50,855 nt of DNA from Bradyrhizobium altum (GCF_020889705.1 NZ_JACMYP010000026.1:1-50855), one strand, 5' to 3'; counted from the stretch's first letter, positions 26,883-35,091 are shown. Made by a program: numbers and translations. Notes: generated by a model not told the origin, from the sequence alone.

Positions 26883-27353
26883 ATGACGTGGGTTCGATAT
26901 ACACTGCCTGCGGCGGCGATCGTGTCGGCTGCTTCGCCGGCCTATGCCGTTCAGTATCTGTCGATCGAGGAGGCGCAGAAGCAGGCGTTTCCGTCGGCGA
27001 CGCATTTCACCGAAGTCCAGGCAGGCCGGGTCTGGAAGGCCGAAGCCGGAGGCAACGTCGCGGGCTTCTTTGTCTTCGACCGGGTGATCGGCAAGCACCT
27101 GTTCATCGACTATGCAGTGGCGCTGACGCCGGGCGGCGCGGTGCATAAGGTCGAGATCCTGCAATATCGGGAGTCCTATGGCGGCGAGATCCGGAGTCCG
27201 AGCTGGCTGGCGCAATTCGTCGGCAAGACCGGCGGCAGCGCGTTGAAGATCAACGGCGACATCCGGAATATCTCCGGCGCGACGCTGTCGTCGACGCATG
27301 TCACTGAGGGCGTGAAGAGGATTTTGGCCGCCTATGCCAATCGCCTCCGATAG
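26883..27353 (+). CDS. Secreted FMN-binding protein (covalent flavoprotein)
   Basis: A 156-residue periplasmic protein with a signal peptide (YTLPAAAIVSAASPAYA, cleavage near 22). The FMN-binding domain is like that of RnfG/NqrC: its C-terminal DIRNISGATLSSTHVTEGVKRIL carries the SGAT flavinylation motif with Thr134 as expected attachment point for FMN through a phosphoester bond. The attachment enzyme ApbE is encoded immediately downstream, overlapping this gene by 20 bp. The protein stands alone rather than in an Rnf or Nqr complex, so it probably acts as a soluble electron shuttle in the periplasm. Confidence 0.93.
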   Translation: MTWVRYTLPAAAIVSAASPAYAVQYLSIEEAQKQAFPSATHFTEVQAGRVWKAEAGGNVAGFFVFDRVIGKHLFIDYAVALTPGGAVHKVEILQYRESYGGEIRSPSWLAQFVGKTGGSALKINGDIRNISGATLSSTHVTEGVKRILAAYANRLR

Positions 27354-28245
27354 TATTCGCCGCGCCCGGCCGCTGCTCGGCACCTTCGTCGAGATCGAGG
27401 TCGCGGCTGCCGCCGGACCCGAAACGGATGCCGCTATTGACGCCGCATTCGATGCCGTCGCGCGGGTTCATCGGCTGATGAGCTTTCACGAGCACGACAG
27501 CGACATCAGCCGCGTCAATCGGGAAGCCGGCGTCCGGCCGACGCGCGTTCACGCCTGGACGTTCGAGGTCCTGGAGGCGGCGCTCGAGATGCATCGCCGC
27601 TCCAAGGGTGCCTTCGATGTCACCGTTGCGCCGGTGTTGCAAGCCATGGGCCTGCTGCCCGAACCGGACGGCGATCGCGTCATCGGGCCGGAACGGAGCC
27701 TCGACAATTCGATCGAGCTGCTGCCCGAACAAGCAGTGCGCCTTCGATCACCGGGCATCGCGATCGATCTCGGAGGGATCGCCAAGGGCTTTGCCGTCGA
27801 CCGCGCCGTCGAGGTGTTACGCAGCTTCGATATTCCGGGCGGAGTGGTGAATGCCGGCGGCGATCTTCGGGTGTTCGGACAGGGGCAGCACACGGTCCAT
27901 CTGCGCGACCCCCGCGACCCGCTCCGCTTGCTCGCTGGTGTCGAGCTGACTGATCAGGCGCTGGCATCGACCGGACTTCGTTTTGATTTGGTCGACGGAG
28001 CGCCTCCGGGCACTTCGGCAATCATCGATCCGGCCACGGGCAATCCGACCAACGTCGCGATCGGCGCCACGGTCTGCGCGCCCTCATGCATGATCGCCGA
28101 TGCGTTGACGAAGGCTGTCATGATCTCGGGGACCGAAGCCGGCGACCTGCTTGAGCACTACAGGGCAAGTGCCTTGCTGATCTCGACCGACGGCGATGTT
28201 CAGATCACTTCCGACTGGCCTCAGGCGGTGCATCTTGCGGCTTAA
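27334..28245 (+). CDS. apbE: FAD:protein FMN transferase ApbE
   Basis: A 303-residue ApbE-family enzyme that transfers the FMN half of FAD to a Ser/Thr of periplasmic proteins. Signatures present: RARPLLGTFVEIEV at the start, FHEHDSDISRVNREAG, the IDLGGIAKGFAVDRAVEVL core, GGVVNAGGDLRVFG and the Mg2+-binding DALTKAVMISG region. No clear signal peptide is seen in this reading, although periplasmic ApbE is the norm, so the true start or export route deserves checking. It overlaps the FMN-binding gene, its natural substrate. Confidence 0.95.
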   Translation: MPIASDSIRRARPLLGTFVEIEVAAAAGPETDAAIDAAFDAVARVHRLMSFHEHDSDISRVNREAGVRPTRVHAWTFEVLEAALEMHRRSKGAFDVTVAPVLQAMGLLPEPDGDRVIGPERSLDNSIELLPEQAVRLRSPGIAIDLGGIAKGFAVDRAVEVLRSFDIPGGVVNAGGDLRVFGQGQHTVHLRDPRDPLRLLAGVELTDQALASTGLRFDLVDGAPPGTSAIIDPATGNPTNVAIGATVCAPSCMIADALTKAVMISGTEAGDLLEHYRASALLISTDGDVQITSDWPQAVHLAA

Positions 28246-28654
28246 ACGTTCATTTCGCTATTCGATGCACGCGACGTTCGGAGCGCTGTTGCTGACCGGC
28301 GCAGGCTGGTTGGTGGCGGATTGGCAAAAGAACGTTGCCAGCGACGAGATCTGGCAGCAGGCCGCGGCCAATTTATTGATGGTTCATGGCGGGGTCGCCA
28401 TGCTGGCGCTGTTGACGCTGGGCGCCCTTATCCCCGTGCATCTGCTGCGCGCGTGGCGGAGCCGCAAGAATCGCATTTCGGGATCGATCATGGCGGCGTT
28501 CAATGCGGTGCTGATCGTGACCGCCTTCGGGCTCTATTATCTTGGATCCGAGCAGGTGCGGCCCTGGATGAGTTGGATCCACCTCACAGCGGGATTTGCC
28601 TTCTCCCTGATGTTTCCGCTTCACATCTGGCTGGGCCGACGAGAGTTGCGGTGA
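28235..28654 (+). CDS. Small His-rich membrane protein (DUF4405-like)
   Basis: A protein of about 139 residues with four hydrophobic helices: FGALLLTGAGWLVA, LLMVHGGVAMLALLTLGALIPVHLL, IMAAFNAVLIVTAFGLYYLG and WIHLTAGFAFSLMFPLHIWLG. Histidines in SMHATF, MVHGG, PVHLL, WIHLTAG and PLHIWLG lie in or beside membrane helices, as in b-type heme proteins. A TTG start at 28235 (AGGCGG upstream, basic N-terminus LRLKRSFRYS) is preferred; an ATG at 28196 further inside apbE is the alternative. It is the last gene of the FMN operon and may hand electrons to, or take them from, the flavoprotein. Confidence 0.8.
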   Translation: MRLKRSFRYSMHATFGALLLTGAGWLVADWQKNVASDEIWQQAAANLLMVHGGVAMLALLTLGALIPVHLLRAWRSRKNRISGSIMAAFNAVLIVTAFGLYYLGSEQVRPWMSWIHLTAGFAFSLMFPLHIWLGRRELR

Positions 28655-28660
28655 AGCGCC

Positions 28661-29335
28661 TTATTGCACCGGCGGGTCGCCGGAGGTGCGTTTCTTGGCG
28701 AGGTCCATCTCGGTGACCGCGATCAGGATCTCGGCACGGGTCTTCAGGTCGGGCGCCTCGAGCATTGCCTGCTTCTCGGCCGGACCATAGGGCGACATCA
28801 TCGCCAGCGCATTGACCAGCGCCTCGTTCGGCGCGGATTCGATGCCCTCCCAGTCGACCTTCAGATTGTTGGCCTCCAGGAAATCCGCGAGCACTTCGAG
28901 CAACGCCTTACGATCGACGGCGTCCTCGCCCTTGCGCGCGGTGAAGTCGCCGGCGAAGGAGAAGAAGTCGACCTTGCACTGCCGGTACGGCGTCTGCACG
29001 GTCAGCTCCTCGACCACCTTGAAACGCGCGACGCCGGTCAGTTCGAGGATGTAGCGGCCGTCGCCGGATTCGGCGAGCTGGGTGATGCGGCCGACGCAGC
29101 CGATGCGGAACAGCGCCGGCTTCGCCTCCTTCTGCGAATGCGCCACGTCGGGCTGGATCATGCCGATCAGGCGGTGACCGTCGCGCAGCGCGTCGTCGAT
29201 CATCGCGAGATATCGCGGCTCGAAGATGTTGAGCGGCATCTGGCCGCGCGGCAGCAGCAGCGCGCCCGGCAGCGGGAACACCGGGATCACCTCGGGGAGC
29301 TCGCCGGGCCCGCGATATTCGGCATTGATCGGCAT
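28661..29335 (-). CDS. Lon N-terminal (substrate-binding) domain protein
   Basis: A 224-residue protein formed only by the Lon N-terminal domain: PVFPLPGALLLPRGQMPLNIFEPRYLAMIDDAL, then CVGRITQLAESGDGRYILELTGVARFKV and an all-helical tail. There are no AAA or protease domains, so it is not a protease. Stand-alone versions are common in rhizobia, with unclear roles. It follows the thioredoxin-like gene by 30 bp in the same direction and is probably co-transcribed. Confidence 0.93.
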   Translation of the reverse strand: MPINAEYRGPGELPEVIPVFPLPGALLLPRGQMPLNIFEPRYLAMIDDALRDGHRLIGMIQPDVAHSQKEAKPALFRIGCVGRITQLAESGDGRYILELTGVARFKVVEELTVQTPYRQCKVDFFSFAGDFTARKGEDAVDRKALLEVLADFLEANNLKVDWEGIESAPNEALVNALAMMSPYGPAEKQAMLEAPDLKTRAEILIAVTEMDLAKKRTSGDPPVQ

Positions 29336-29365
29336 CTGCGGTCCCGGTGCTGTGACGGGCGTACG

Positions 29366-30286
29366 TTACGAGAATAGAATCGTCGACAACCGCCTGCGCC
29401 CCTCGACGGTTGCCTCATCGGTGCCGCCCCACGCTTCGAAGAACTGCACCAGCTGCTTGCGCGCGCCGTCGTCGTTCCACTTGCGGTCACGCTTGACGAT
29501 CGCGAGCAGCTGCTCGGTCGCCTCCGTGCGCTTGTTCATGGCATTGAGCGCGGTCGCAAGATCGAACCGGGCCTGATGATCGAGCGGGTTTGCGGCGACC
29601 TTCTGTTCCAGCTCCGCGATCGGGCCAACCGACTGCGCCTGTTCGGCGAGATCGATAGCCGCCTGCACCGCCTTCACCGCGGCGTCATTGCGCTTGGATT
29701 CCGGCACCATCGCAAGCGTCTGCTTGGCCTGCTCGACCGCACCCGACGTGACGTAGCACTTGGCGAGGCCGGCCAGCGCCGCGATGTTGGTGGCGTCGTG
29801 CGCCAGCACCTCGGCATAGATCTGCGCCGCACCCTCGACATCGCCCTCGGCCAGCACGGCGTCGGCCTCGGCCAGGATCTCCGCAAGATTGGGCTCGCCG
29901 GCGGCGGGCACACCCTTGGTGATCTTCTCGATGAAGGCGTTGATCTGGCTCTCCGGCACCGCGCCCATGAAGCCATCGGCGGGCTGGCCGTTGACGAAGG
30001 CGATCACGGCCGGGATCGACTGGATGCCCATCTGGCCGGGAATCTGCGGATGCTCGTCGATGTTCATCTTGACCAGCTTGACCCGGCCCTTGGCATTGCG
30101 AACCGCCTTTTCCAGCATCGGCGTGAGCTGGCGGCACGGACCGCACCACGGCGCCCAGAAGTCAATCATGACCGGCTGGCGGCGCGATTCCTCGATGACG
30201 TCCTTGACGAAGGTCTGGGTCGTCGTCTCCTTGATCAGATCGGGCGCTGCCTCGGGCGTGGGGCCGCCCTGCTCCATTATCGTCAC
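29366..30286 (-). CDS. Thioredoxin-like protein with TPR tail (YbbN/CnoX type)
   Basis: A 306-residue protein: an N-terminal thioredoxin domain with the WCGPC active site at residues 47-51 and cis-proline in SIPAVIAF, followed by a helical TPR-like region (about 160-306) with LLAEADAVLAEGDVEGAAQIYAEVL and LDHQARFDLATALNAMNKR. This arrangement matches E. coli YbbN/CnoX, a holdase that hands clients to DnaK and GroEL; that protein lacks one active-site cysteine, whereas both are present here, so redox activity is likely. A GTG start at 30286 with GCGAGGACAAC upstream is preferred; ATG 30277 is the alternative. Confidence 0.92.
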   Translation of the reverse strand: MTIMEQGGPTPEAAPDLIKETTTQTFVKDVIEESRRQPVMIDFWAPWCGPCRQLTPMLEKAVRNAKGRVKLVKMNIDEHPQIPGQMGIQSIPAVIAFVNGQPADGFMGAVPESQINAFIEKITKGVPAAGEPNLAEILAEADAVLAEGDVEGAAQIYAEVLAHDATNIAALAGLAKCYVTSGAVEQAKQTLAMVPESKRNDAAVKAVQAAIDLAEQAQSVGPIAELEQKVAANPLDHQARFDLATALNAMNKRTEATEQLLAIVKRDRKWNDDGARKQLVQFFEAWGGTDEATVEGRRRLSTILFS

Positions 30287-30374
30287 GTTGTCCTCGCCTT
30301 GGTCTTCTGAGATCGGAAAAATACGGGGGCGTTCTAGCACGCTCCGGACGGCGTGTTCAGCCGTTCTGTCAGCC

Positions 30375-30400
30375 TAGAGCATGATCCCGGAACATGCTCC
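30375..30400. repeat. Short palindrome of the GAGCATG type
   Basis: GAGCATG and CATGCTC flank ATCCCGGAA. It looks like a truncated end of the family C repeats and sits upstream of the thioredoxin-like gene. Confidence 0.6.
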
Positions 30401-30525
30401 GTAGATGGCGGTCGGCCGGCAAAATTCAATCGCTCGCCGCCAGGTCTGTTCCATCGGAGATCGGGTGGGTTTGAGGTCCGGAACGGCCGACGATGGCGCT
30501 CCTTCATGGCAACAGGAGATCGCCC

Positions 30526-30981
30526 ATGGCAAAGGCCTATTACAGCACCGTGTTCGAGCAGCCGGCCGGCGAGGTCTGGAAAATCATCCGCGATTTCAAC
30601 AATTACCCGGTCTGGGTCCATGGCGCGGGCACCAGCGAGATCGAGGACGGCAAGTCCGGCGACACCATCGGCGCCGTGCGCAACGTCCTGTACCGGGAAC
30701 GGCGGGTCCGACAGCGGCTGCTCGCACAGTCCGACGTCGAGCGCTTCCAGACCTACGAATTTGCCGGTCCGCCGACCCTTCCGGTGACGGACTTCAGCGC
30801 GACCCTGCGGGTGACCCCGGTGGTCGACGGCGACCGGGCCTTTATCGAATGGTGGGCGGTGTTCGATTGCGACGCGGACTGCCGCGTCGAACTGGTGCAG
30901 ACGCTGACCGGCTGGTTCGAGACTTGGCTCGAATCGCTCCGGGATGAGATGGCCCTGAGGCTGGTTCCGGCCGAAACATAA
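30526..30981 (+). CDS. SRPBCC-family ligand-binding protein
   Basis: A 151-residue protein with the polyketide-cyclase/START fold: AYYSTVFEQPAGEVWKIIRDFNNYPVWVHGAGTSEIEDG at the start, then GAVRNVLYRERRVRQRLL and a C-terminal helix (ELVQTLTGWFETWLESLRDEM). Proteins of this shape bind hydrophobic ligands; MxaD-like members assist dehydrogenases, but no such neighbour is adjacent. ATG 30526 has an AGGAG ribosome-binding site. The gene is flanked by a repeat on one side and a tRNA on the other. Confidence 0.9.
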   Translation: MAKAYYSTVFEQPAGEVWKIIRDFNNYPVWVHGAGTSEIEDGKSGDTIGAVRNVLYRERRVRQRLLAQSDVERFQTYEFAGPPTLPVTDFSATLRVTPVVDGDRAFIEWWAVFDCDADCRVELVQTLTGWFETWLESLRDEMALRLVPAET

Positions 30982-31141
30982 AAAGAAATCGTCGCGATGA
31001 CCGGTTTCGGCCGATTCGGGGTCAATTTTTAAGGAAACCGTGCGATTTCGTGAAGTTCGGACCGCGCTCTTGTGTTGCATTCACAGACGGCATTTGGCAT
31101 AGGTCTGCCGTTGCCGGCGAGCGATCGCCGCCATTTCGGAT

Positions 31142-31216
<75 letters not shown>

Positions 31217-31249
31217 AAATATCTCGCTGACCGAGCTGACAGTCTAATG

Positions 31250-31278
31250 AAGGCCCGCCCATTGGTGCGGGCTTTTTT
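31250..31278 (+). terminator. Terminator after tRNA-Gly
   Basis: Stem GCCCGC/GCGGGC (31253-31258 with 31267-31272, 8-nt loop) followed by six T residues. Confidence 0.85.
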
Positions 31279-31316
31279 GCTGTTCGGACGGTCTTGCAGT
31301 TCAGGCAGTGCCGTGA

Positions 31317-31740
31317 CCTCGCGGTCAAGATGCCGCGGCCCGCGAGGGCCGCTTCTTCCCGCTGCCGCGCGTGAGTGCGGCGCCGGATGTCGGGACCTGC
31401 GAGGCGGTCTGTCCCGCCGCCGCGGTGAAGCTGTGTTCCGGCTCGGACATCGACAGCGCTACAACCGAAAGAGGACGAGAGCTACAAGGCGCTCGCAGAT
31501 GCATTCCGATTCCAGCGCGAGATCGTGCCGCAATGCGCGTGCAGCGCCGGCGCGTCCACCGGACTGTCGCCGATTGCGATCGCGGACGACATGACGCTGC
31601 GGACCGGCGACATCATCGCCGCCGATGACGGCTTCGAGATCGCAGCGATCTCCAGCGGGCAGAAACGCAGCGCGTTGTTCAGTCCGCTGTCGAAGGCCAA
31701 GGCGCAGGCACTCGGGCTTTCGCGCCTCTCGTCGCGATAG
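31317..31740 (+). pseudogene. Frameshifted remnant of a DUF2865 protein gene
   Basis: Two frames together read as one Cys-rich protein: first EGRFFPLPRVSAAPDVGTCEAVCPAAAVKLCSGSDIDSATTE, then, after a +1 shift at the AAA run near 31468, EDESYKALADAFRFQREIVPQCACSAG... to a stop at 31740. Removing one A restores a continuous frame. The text matches the C-terminal half of rhizobial DUF2865 (cell-wall associated, secreted) proteins. A stop codon (31314-31316) lies just upstream in the first frame, and no N-terminal half or signal peptide is present. It is thus a truncated, frameshifted fragment beside a tRNA gene. Confidence 0.75.
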
Positions 31741-31819
31741 ACGCGATCGCGAGCGTTAGCTTCATTCGAATATTACGCTGCGGTGCAGAATGCCTTGTTA
31801 TCAGGCAGTCAGCGCAGGA

Positions 31820-31843
31820 AAATTTCGTCTCAAATTTCGTCTC
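31820..31843. repeat. Tandem 12-bp repeat
   Basis: Two perfect head-to-tail copies of AAATTTCGTCTC, in the leader of the PQQ-type dehydrogenase. Otherwise the 31741-32008 region shows no recognisable feature. Confidence 0.6.
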
Positions 31844-32008
31844 AACTTGTTTTGACGCAGCGCACACCCGAGCATGCGCTTTTCAGCGTCGTTGGATGTG
31901 CTACCATTTTGCCGTCTGACCTACCTCACAGACCGCCACCATCATCTCTCAAGGCGTTCAAAATCAATAACAGGCAAGCTGCAACGGCTTGCGTAGGGGA
32001 GTGACGCG

Positions 32009-33286
32009 ATGAAATCGGCTTTCAATCGATCCATACTTGCGTTCGCGGCGATTGCGCTGCTGGCGGGGACAACCATCGCCAATGCGCAGCAACAAACCGA
32101 CAAGAACCGGGCGCTGAAGAAGTACGAGTCCGGCACCAAGGAATTCTGGACCCATCCGCCGGATGACTGGTTCCTCGGCGACGAGACCGAAGCGCAGAAG
32201 GGCCTTGCCCCGCCGTCCGGTCCGCCGACCGGCGCATCCGACGCCGAACTCGACGCGATGATGAAGAAGATCAAGCTGCCGCCGGGCTTCAAGATCGAGG
32301 TCTATGCCTCGAACGTGCTCGCCGCGCGGCAGATGGCCTGGGGCGACAAGGGCACGCTGTTCGTCGGCTCGTTCGGCCTCGGCAACGTCTATGCGATCAA
32401 GGACAACAACGGCAAGAAGGAGGTCAAGACCATCCTGAAGGGCCTCAACATGCCGACCGGCCTCGCCTTCCGCGACGGCGCGCTCTACGTCATCGCGGTC
32501 GACAAGCTGATCAGGTACGACAATGCCGAAGCCAATCTCGACAAGCTCGGCGAAGGCAAGGTGGTGTATGACGACATGCCGTCCTACGCGGCGCATGGCT
32601 GGAAATACATCGCCGTCGACAAGGACGGCTGGTTCTACCTTCCGTTCGGACCTCCCTTCAACATCGGCGTCCCGCCGACCTCGGTGTCGCAGATCCGCCG
32701 CGTCGATCCCAAGACCGGGAACGCGGAAATCTATGCGCTTGGCGTGCGCAACTCGGTCGGCGGCGACGTCGATCCGCGCACCGGCAAATACTGGTTCACC
32801 GAAAACGCCCGCGACTGGATCAGCGACGATCTGCCGAGCGACAAGCTCAACATGATCTCGAAGATCGGCGAGCATTTCGGCTATCCCTATTGTCACCAGG
32901 GCAACCTGCCGGACACCAAATTCGCGATGGGTCACAAGTGCTCGGAGTTCACCCCGCCGGTCTACAATCTCGGCGCCCACGTGGCTCCGCTCGGCATGAA
33001 GTTCTATACCGGCAGCCAATTCCCGGCCGAGTACAAGAACAGCATCCTGATCGCCGAGCACGGTTCCTGGAACCGGCACAAGTACCAGGGCGGCCGCATC
33101 GTAAAGATCACCGCGAGCCCCGACGGCAAGAATGCCAAGCAGGAGATCTTCGCCTCCGGCTGGATCGAGGGTGACCAGGGCTATCTCGGCCGTCCCGCCG
33201 ACATCCTGCTCGACAAGGATGGCTCCATCCTCGTCGCCGACGATTGGGCCGGTGCGATCTATCGCATCAGCTACAGCAAGAAGTAA
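32009..33286 (+). CDS. PQQ-type (sorbosone dehydrogenase-family) sugar dehydrogenase
   Basis: A 425-residue periplasmic protein with a signal peptide (FAAIALLAGTTIANA) and the six-bladed beta-propeller of the soluble glucose/sorbosone dehydrogenase group. Landmarks are LPPGFKIEVYASNVLAARQMAW, HGWKYIAVDKDGWFYLPFGPP, LGVRNSVGGDVDPRTGKYWFTENARDW and the C-terminal IAEHGSWNRHKYQGGRI and GRPADILLDKDGSILVADDWAGAIYRISY, with many His and Arg at cofactor positions. Substrate specificity is not readable. The diheme cytochrome c encoded 193 bp downstream is a natural electron acceptor. An inverted repeat behind the gene likely ends part of its transcripts. Confidence 0.9.
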   Translation: MKSAFNRSILAFAAIALLAGTTIANAQQQTDKNRALKKYESGTKEFWTHPPDDWFLGDETEAQKGLAPPSGPPTGASDAELDAMMKKIKLPPGFKIEVYASNVLAARQMAWGDKGTLFVGSFGLGNVYAIKDNNGKKEVKTILKGLNMPTGLAFRDGALYVIAVDKLIRYDNAEANLDKLGEGKVVYDDMPSYAAHGWKYIAVDKDGWFYLPFGPPFNIGVPPTSVSQIRRVDPKTGNAEIYALGVRNSVGGDVDPRTGKYWFTENARDWISDDLPSDKLNMISKIGEHFGYPYCHQGNLPDTKFAMGHKCSEFTPPVYNLGAHVAPLGMKFYTGSQFPAEYKNSILIAEHGSWNRHKYQGGRIVKITASPDGKNAKQEIFASGWIEGDQGYLGRPADILLDKDGSILVADDWAGAIYRISYSKK

Positions 33287-33300
33287 CGGTTGAACCCATG

Positions 33301-33345
33301 CGGGGCTGCGGTGGCCTTTAAGGCGGCTGCAGCCCCGTTCGTTTG
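33301..33345 (+). terminator. Hairpin after the PQQ-type dehydrogenase
   Basis: CGGGGCTG and CAGCCCCG are perfect 8-bp arms with a further inner stem (GCC/GGC around TTTAA), followed by TTCGTTT. It is a probable terminator or attenuator before the cytochrome gene. Confidence 0.6.
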
Positions 33346-33373
33346 GTTCAGCAAGCCAAACACGGAACAGACT

Positions 33374-33462
33374 CGTCATGCCCGGACTTGATCCGGGCAT
33401 CCATCCAAACAAAAACCCTTCTGCAAGCCAGATGGATTGCCGGGTCAAGCCCGGCAATGACG
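33374..33462. repeat. Palindromic intergenic repeat, family G
   Basis: The outer arms CGTCATGCCCGGACTTGATC and the complement ending GGCAATGACG form a long imperfect hairpin, each half itself palindromic (CCCGGACTTGATCCGGG; CCGGGTCAAGCCCGG). It lies directly in front of the cytochrome c start codon at 33480, so it is within that gene's leader. Confidence 0.85.
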
Positions 33463-33479
33463 TCAGGAGAAAACTGGCA

Positions 33480-34061
33480 ATGCGTATCGCGTCCCTCGGA
33501 ATCCTGTTCGCGTCGGCAATCGCGATGACCTCCTTTGCGGAGGCAGCCGATGTCGCCGCCGGCAAGGCGAAAGCCGAAATCTGCGCCGGTTGTCATGGCG
33601 ACAACGGCATCTCGCAGACCGAGAACATTCCCTCGCTCGCCGGCCAGCTCGACCAGTTCATTCAATGGCAGCTGGTGTTCTTCCGTGCCGGTGCGCGCAA
33701 GAACGAGCAGATGCAGCCGATCGTCGAGCAGCTCACCAATGATGACATCCGCAATCTCGGCGCCTATTTCGCCTCGCTGACGCCGTTCAAGGGCGGCAAG
33801 GACGACAATCCGGAATTGTCCGAGAAGGGCAAGCAGGCCGCGGCCGGCCGCCGCTGCGCCTCATGCCACGGCGATACCTTTGTCGGCACCAAGGCGGTCG
33901 CCCGCATCGCCGGCCAGCGCGAGGAATACCTCGTCAAGGCGCTGCACGACTACAAATCGGGCGTACGCTCCGGTGGAGCGCAGGCGGCGATGGCCGACGT
34001 GGCGTACCCACTGAGCGACGAAGAGATCACCGCGCTCGCGCATTATCTGGCGCATTTGTAG
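33480..34061 (+). CDS. Diheme cytochrome c (c4/c553-like)
   Basis: A 193-residue periplasmic protein with a signal peptide (LGILFASAIAMTSFAEAA) and two CxxCH heme sites: CAGCH at residues 35-39 and CASCH at 126-130. The distal Met ligands are expected in the ARKNEQMQPI and QAAMADVAYPLSDEEI segments. The two halves are duplicated c-type domains, as in cytochrome c4. ATG 33480 gives the signal peptide; the frame runs upstream through a repeat. The position next to the PQQ-type dehydrogenase suggests that it relays electrons from sugar oxidation to the respiratory chain. Confidence 0.93.
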   Translation: MRIASLGILFASAIAMTSFAEAADVAAGKAKAEICAGCHGDNGISQTENIPSLAGQLDQFIQWQLVFFRAGARKNEQMQPIVEQLTNDDIRNLGAYFASLTPFKGGKDDNPELSEKGKQAAAGRRCASCHGDTFVGTKAVARIAGQREEYLVKALHDYKSGVRSGGAQAAMADVAYPLSDEEITALAHYLAHL

Positions 34062-34074
34062 CGGCAAAATGGTT

Positions 34075-34119
34075 GTCGTCCCTGCTCCCGTGCGCAATTG
34101 CGCACTAGGCAGGGACGAC
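34075..34119. repeat. Nested palindrome between convergent genes, family H
   Basis: Outer arms GTCGTCCCTGC/GCAGGGACGAC (11 bp, perfect) enclose a perfect 16-bp palindrome GTGCGCAATTGCGCAC. It likely terminates both the cytochrome c and panE-like genes. A related GTCCCTGC-N4-GCAGGGACGAC hairpin is near 45512-45535. Confidence 0.8.
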
Positions 34120-34129
34120 ATCAATAGCG

Positions 34130-35050
34130 TTACGCCTGCCGCTGCTTCTCGTACGCCTTGAGATGCGTGTAGGCCGTGCGCAGCTTCGGCACCGGGATCT
34201 TGGCGGCATCGGCGCGCACGATCAGGTCGCCGATCACGTGATCGGCCTCGACCGGCAGCCCCGCCTTGATGTCGCGGAACATCGATGCGGTCATCGGCGA
34301 GCCTTCGGTGGTCAGGAGCCCGCGGGTGCGCTGGAAGAACGGGCCGCCCGGCGCGTGGCCGGCATCGGCGGCAATCGCGCTGCATTCGTCGAGGATGCCG
34401 AGCAGAAAATCCTTGCCGCCCGGCGCGGCCAGGATGTTGCCGACCGAGGTCCGCATCAGGCTGGTGGAGGCGGCGAGCGACGCCAGGAACACCCACTTCT
34501 CCCACATGTCCTGCATCACGTGGTCGCTGGCAGCCGCACCGTTGATCGCGGAGAAGGTCTCCGCGACCGCGCGCACCCGGTCCGACAGGCCGCCAGCGCG
34601 TTCGCCGAAGCCGAGCGACTGCATCGGCTGCAGCTGCACCACTTCGCGCTTCTCGTTCAGCGTCGCCGCGATCGCGCAGAGGCCGCCGAGCACGTGCTGA
34701 GCGCCGAACTTCTTGTCGAGCGCATCGAGATGCAGCATGCCGTTGAGCAGCGGGATGATCGCGGTCTTGTCGCCGACCGCAGGCGCAAAGGACTTGATCG
34801 CGTCTTCGAGATCGAACGCCTTGCAGCTCAAGAGCACGACGTCGAATTTGTCCGAGAGCTTGTCGGCCTGCACGGTCGGCGGATTGCTCAGCGTGACGTC
34901 GCCGTTCGGGCTCTTGATGACGAGCCCGGCGGAGGCGAGCTCGGAGGCGCGGCGGGGCCGGACGAGAAAAGTAACGTCGCGGCCGGCCTGAATCATCCGG
35001 CCGCCGAAATATCCGCCGATCGCACCGGCGCCGACCACGAGAACGCGCAT
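34130..35050 (-). CDS. Ketopantoate reductase family protein (PanE-like)
   Basis: A 306-residue NADPH-dependent reductase. The N-terminal Rossmann motif is GAGAIGGYFGG (residues 7-17); the middle holds LLSCKAFDLEDAI and PLLNGMLHLDAL; the C-terminal helical domain has WEKWVFLASLAASTSLMR, with the conserved Lys, and IKAGLPVEADHVIGDLI with the conserved Glu. The reaction for true PanE is reduction of 2-dehydropantoate to pantoate for coenzyme A. Rhizobia carry several paralogues of this family, so the pantothenate role is likely but unproven. Confidence 0.9.
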   Translation of the reverse strand: MRVLVVGAGAIGGYFGGRMIQAGRDVTFLVRPRRASELASAGLVIKSPNGDVTLSNPPTVQADKLSDKFDVVLLSCKAFDLEDAIKSFAPAVGDKTAIIPLLNGMLHLDALDKKFGAQHVLGGLCAIAATLNEKREVVQLQPMQSLGFGERAGGLSDRVRAVAETFSAINGAAASDHVMQDMWEKWVFLASLAASTSLMRTSVGNILAAPGGKDFLLGILDECSAIAADAGHAPGGPFFQRTRGLLTTEGSPMTASMFRDIKAGLPVEADHVIGDLIVRADAAKIPVPKLRTAYTHLKAYEKQRQA

Positions 35051-35091
35051 GGGAATTTGTCCTTCTTTGTTGTTGCCCGAGAAGCGAGCGA

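Noticed and set aside
31964..33565. A 533-codon minus-strand frame opposite the PQQ-type dehydrogenase
   Set aside because: Shadow of a signal-peptide-bearing, motif-rich plus-strand gene; it also runs through repeat DNA.
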